Shown piece after piece: positions 61,558-64,000 of a stretch of 64,000 nucleotides of DNA. Every line of letters starts with the position of its first letter. Within the stretch, counting starts at the first letter, position 1. The stretch is from positions 701,181 through 765,180 of the forward strand of contig NZ_FOWZ01000001.1 of assembly GCF_900115585.1 (NCBI RefSeq), written 5' to 3'. Origin of the DNA: Qipengyuania nanhaisediminis. Its GTDB lineage: Bacteria; Pseudomonadota; Alphaproteobacteria; Sphingomonadales; Sphingomonadaceae. The translations under genes and the position numbers were made by a program. The notes below the pieces were generated by a model. That model searched no databases and had not been told where the DNA came from. It worked only from the letters and a program-made list of their open reading frames with translations.

Positions 61558-64000
61558 ATGATGGACAGTTTCGAGCAGAATGGCGAATTCGCCGACGCAC
61601 AGGACAGCCAGGACATGGACACCGGCAACAGCCAGTCCTCGGCCGCGGCCACTCGTGCCAATGCGGACATCGTCCTCGTTCCCAATGAAGACGGTGTCGT
61701 CTTCCTTCCCGACGGGGCGTCGCTCGAAAACCTGACTTCCTCAGGCCGCGACCTCGTAATCGTTCTCGACGACGGAACGCGCATCGTCATTCCCGAAGGC
61801 GCGATCATCGTGCCCCAGATCGTGGTCGACGGTGTCACCGTTCCTGCGGCCAACCTCGCAGCCCTGCTGACCGGCAACGAGCCGCAGCCCGCTGCCGGTG
61901 ATCCGCAGAGCTCGGGCGGCAACTTCGAAGTCGATCCGGGCAATATCCAGGCCGCCTACGATATCGGCGACCTGCTTCCCTATACGCAGCTCCAGTTCCC
62001 CGAACCCGAAGAACGCGAGATCATTCCGTACCTGGTCGACCAGGATCCGGACATTGTGGTCGAAACGCCGGACAATCCGGCAGGCGTCATCAACGCGATC
62101 GCGACGGTCGACGAATCGGGCCTGCCGGCCCGCACTGTCGACGGGACCGACGAGAGCGAAGGCACCCAGGACGAGACCAACCTCGAAACATCGACCGGGA
62201 CGATCGTGTTCAATTCGCCCGACGGCGTTGCGTCGGTGGCCATCAACGGCGTTGCGATCACCGAAGTCGGCCAGACCTTCGTCGGTGACAAGGGCATCCT
62301 TACGATCACGAGCATCGACATCGAAGGTGGCGAGATCGGATTTTCTTTCACGCTGACGGACAACCTTGTCGGCGAAACCGTCGACGGCTCGTTCTCGATG
62401 ACGGTCACCGACACCGATGGCGACAGCGCCACCGCGACGCTCCAGATCAATGTGATCGATGATGCGCCGATTGCACGCGATGACAGCAACGACGTGCCGG
62501 GCGGTTCGCACGACACGATCTTCGGCAATGTCACCGACAACGACGAATCCGGCGCCGACGGTTATGCCGAAGCCGGTGCGGTCACGAGCTTCGCCAATGG
62601 CGGCGGATCGGCAGCCCCCGGCGACACCCTTGTCGGCACTTATGGTGAACTTACGCTCAATGCCGACGGCAGCTATTCCTATGATCGCTTCGTCAACACT
62701 CCCGGCGGTGTCAGCGAGGAATTCACCTATACGATCACCGATGCGGACGGCAGCACCAGCACCGCGACGCTGACGATCATTATCGGCGATGCGCCGAACG
62801 TGATCACCAACGTTCCCGAAGGCGATGACGCGACAGTGGTCGAAGAGGGCCAGCTCCCGCCGACGACCGATACCCGCGACGACGAACCCGAAGGCTCGAA
62901 TTTCGACGGCGATGATGAGACCGCGACCGGCACGATCACTTTCACTTCGCCCGACGGCGTCGACACGATCACCATCGGCGGCACCGTCATCGATCCGGAC
63001 AACCTGCCGCAGGTCGTTGTGTCGGACGATACCGGCACGCTTACCGTTACCGGCTACACCTATGACCCGGAAACCGGCGTCGGCACGATCACCTATGATT
63101 ACGAGCTGACCGACAATACTGGCGATACCGACGGCACGACCGTCACTTTCCCGATCGTCATTACCGATCTCGACGGCGACCAGGCCGAAGACGATCTGAA
63201 CATCACGATCGTCGACGACGTTCCGGAGGCGATCGACGACACCGCCTCGCAGGCTGGCGAAAACGCTTCGATTTCGATCGATGTCCTGGCCAACGATACT
63301 GTCGGCGCAGACGGCGTGGACCTTGCGACCGGCGTTAAAGCCGTAGACGGATCGCTCAGCGGTACAGGCAGCCTCGCCTACAATGACGACGGCAGCTTCA
63401 CCTACACCCCGGGTGCAGGTGAGACCGGAACCGTCACCTTCCAGTATACCATTACCGATGGCGACGGTGATGTCTCGACCGCCACCGTAACGCTGACCCT
63501 TTCGCCCGATTCCACTCCGGAGATTGCGGTCGAAGGCGACAATGACGTCGACGAGGCCGCCCTGGGCGCTCGCGATGGCGAACCTGCCGGTTCGAACTCG
63601 GCAAGCGACGGGGAAATCGCAACCGGTGTCATCTCGATCACGACCGACGGCGATACCGTAGCTTCGCTCGTCATCAACGGCGTCAATGTGACCGGTGGCG
63701 GACAGGTTGCGACCGACAGCGGCGTACTGACGATCACCGAAAGCAATGGCGCCTACAGCTACAGCTTCGAACTGCTCGACAATACGCTCTCCGATCCGGA
63801 CAGCGAGAGCTTCTCTCTCACCGTTACCGACAGCGACGGCGACACGGCTTCGACCACGCTGGTCATCGCCATCATCGACGATGCCCCAAGTGCAGAGAAC
63901 GACAGCAATGCGATTGCTGCGGGCGAATACGGCCCGGTTGGCGGCAATGTTCTTGCCAACGACACCGTCGGCGCGGACGATGCGGTTGTCACGTCCTTCA
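61558..64000 (+). CDS. Giant repetitive adhesin (VCBS/T1SS-143-type), 5' part only
   Basis: The open frame runs from ATG 61558 (or 61561) past the window end: 814 codons seen. Residues about 36-110 form a compact LapA-like retention module (ADIVLVPNEDGVVFLP, DLVIVLDDGTRIVIPEGA, IIVPQIVVDGVTVPAANLAALL), directly followed by PAAG at 111-114, the type of site cut by LapG proteases in LapA adhesins. From about 205 on come Ig/VCBS-like repeats of roughly 235 residues starting (A/S)TGTI.F.SPDG near 211, 455 and 687 and closing with TDTDGDSATATLQI..IDDAPIA or close variants. Asp-rich loops (DGD, DDD) suggest calcium binding. It is probably exported by a type I system via its unseen C-terminus. Confidence 0.9.
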   Translation, partial: MMDSFEQNGEFADAQDSQDMDTGNSQSSAAATRANADIVLVPNEDGVVFLPDGASLENLTSSGRDLVIVLDDGTRIVIPEGAIIVPQIVVDGVTVPAANLAALLTGNEPQPAAGDPQSSGGNFEVDPGNIQAAYDIGDLLPYTQLQFPEPEEREIIPYLVDQDPDIVVETPDNPAGVINAIATVDESGLPARTVDGTDESEGTQDETNLETSTGTIVFNSPDGVASVAINGVAITEVGQTFVGDKGILTITSIDIEGGEIGFSFTLTDNLVGETVDGSFSMTVTDTDGDSATATLQINVIDDAPIARDDSNDVPGGSHDTIFGNVTDNDESGADGYAEAGAVTSFANGGGSAAPGDTLVGTYGELTLNADGSYSYDRFVNTPGGVSEEFTYTITDADGSTSTATLTIIIGDAPNVITNVPEGDDATVVEEGQLPPTTDTRDDEPEGSNFDGDDETATGTITFTSPDGVDTITIGGTVIDPDNLPQVVVSDDTGTLTVTGYTYDPETGVGTITYDYELTDNTGDTDGTTVTFPIVITDLDGDQAEDDLNITIVDDVPEAIDDTASQAGENASISIDVLANDTVGADGVDLATGVKAVDGSLSGTGSLAYNDDGSFTYTPGAGETGTVTFQYTITDGDGDVSTATVTLTLSPDSTPEIAVEGDNDVDEAALGARDGEPAGSNSASDGEIATGVISITTDGDTVASLVINGVNVTGGGQVATDSGVLTITESNGAYSYSFELLDNTLSDPDSESFSLTVTDSDGDTASTTLVIAIIDDAPSAENDSNAIAAGEYGPVGGNVLANDTVGADDAVVTSF

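Noticed and set aside
61316..61561. 81-codon frame upstream of the adhesin
   Set aside because: There is no ribosome site, the composition is Arg/Ser-rich, and it ends at the adhesin start; it looks like leader sequence.

Overview
This 64 kb window is chromosomal DNA of a GC-rich alphaproteobacterium, most likely a member of the Sphingomonadales near Erythrobacter/Qipengyuania. The evidence is a CtrA response regulator, a DUF4167 protein, a bacterial CDC48-type AAA ATPase, the mutS/maeB and prfA/prmC pairs, a complete Tad (Flp) pilus locus and strong GC3 bias. This placement is inferred from gene content, not from a database search. I found no rRNA, tRNA, CRISPR array, insertion sequence or prophage.

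Layout. 0-10.7 kb: mutS (-), maeB (+), a PLP enzyme, a small outer-membrane barrel, a two-gene aldehyde dehydrogenase/SDR operon, trmB and an orphan family 2 glycosyltransferase. 10.8-13.9 kb: ctrA, rpoN and lptB on the minus strand; the ctrA leader carries three GTTAAC boxes and a GANTC site. 14-25 kb: mostly plus-strand housekeeping (pmbA, BON-MscS channel, hisS-prfA-prmC, DUF4167, lnt, metK), with ppa on the minus strand and a 25-bp-arm inverted repeat between ppa and hisS. 25-26.1 kb: a GbsR/MarR regulator and a small membrane protein, each preceded by a 20-bp ATTTCTG palindrome. 26.1-29.6 kb: a CoA-transferase operon with a lipoprotein phosphatase between the scoA and scoB subunits. 29.6-32.3 kb: an orphan terminator that probably ends a small RNA, then the CDC48-type ATPase. 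32.3-37.6 kb: polA, an HWE histidine kinase and an MscS channel packed in one unit. 37.8-45.4 kb: a tiny Ala/Glu lipoprotein, a class A beta-lactamase-like hydrolase, a host-attachment family protein, a DUF305-LVIVD fusion, an EEP-family membrane protein, and groES-groEL under a CIRCE operator. 45.5-47.7 kb: a MATE exporter and a divergent PilZ-XRE fusion.

47.7-64 kb is a surface-attachment region. A complete minus-strand Tad cluster runs flp-cpaB-cpaC-small lipoprotein-tadG-tadE-tadE-cpaE-cpaF-tadB-tadC-tadD-cpaA-hypothetical, nearly all with overlapping or 1-bp junctions. Divergent from flp lie a six-helix membrane protein and the first 814 codons of a giant repetitive Asp-rich adhesin that runs off the window. 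Its N-terminus looks like a LapA-type retention module with a PAAG motif at residues 111-114. The nearby PilZ-HTH protein keeps both c-di-GMP-binding motifs, so pilus, adhesin and second-messenger sensing may form one functional neighbourhood; that link is inference.
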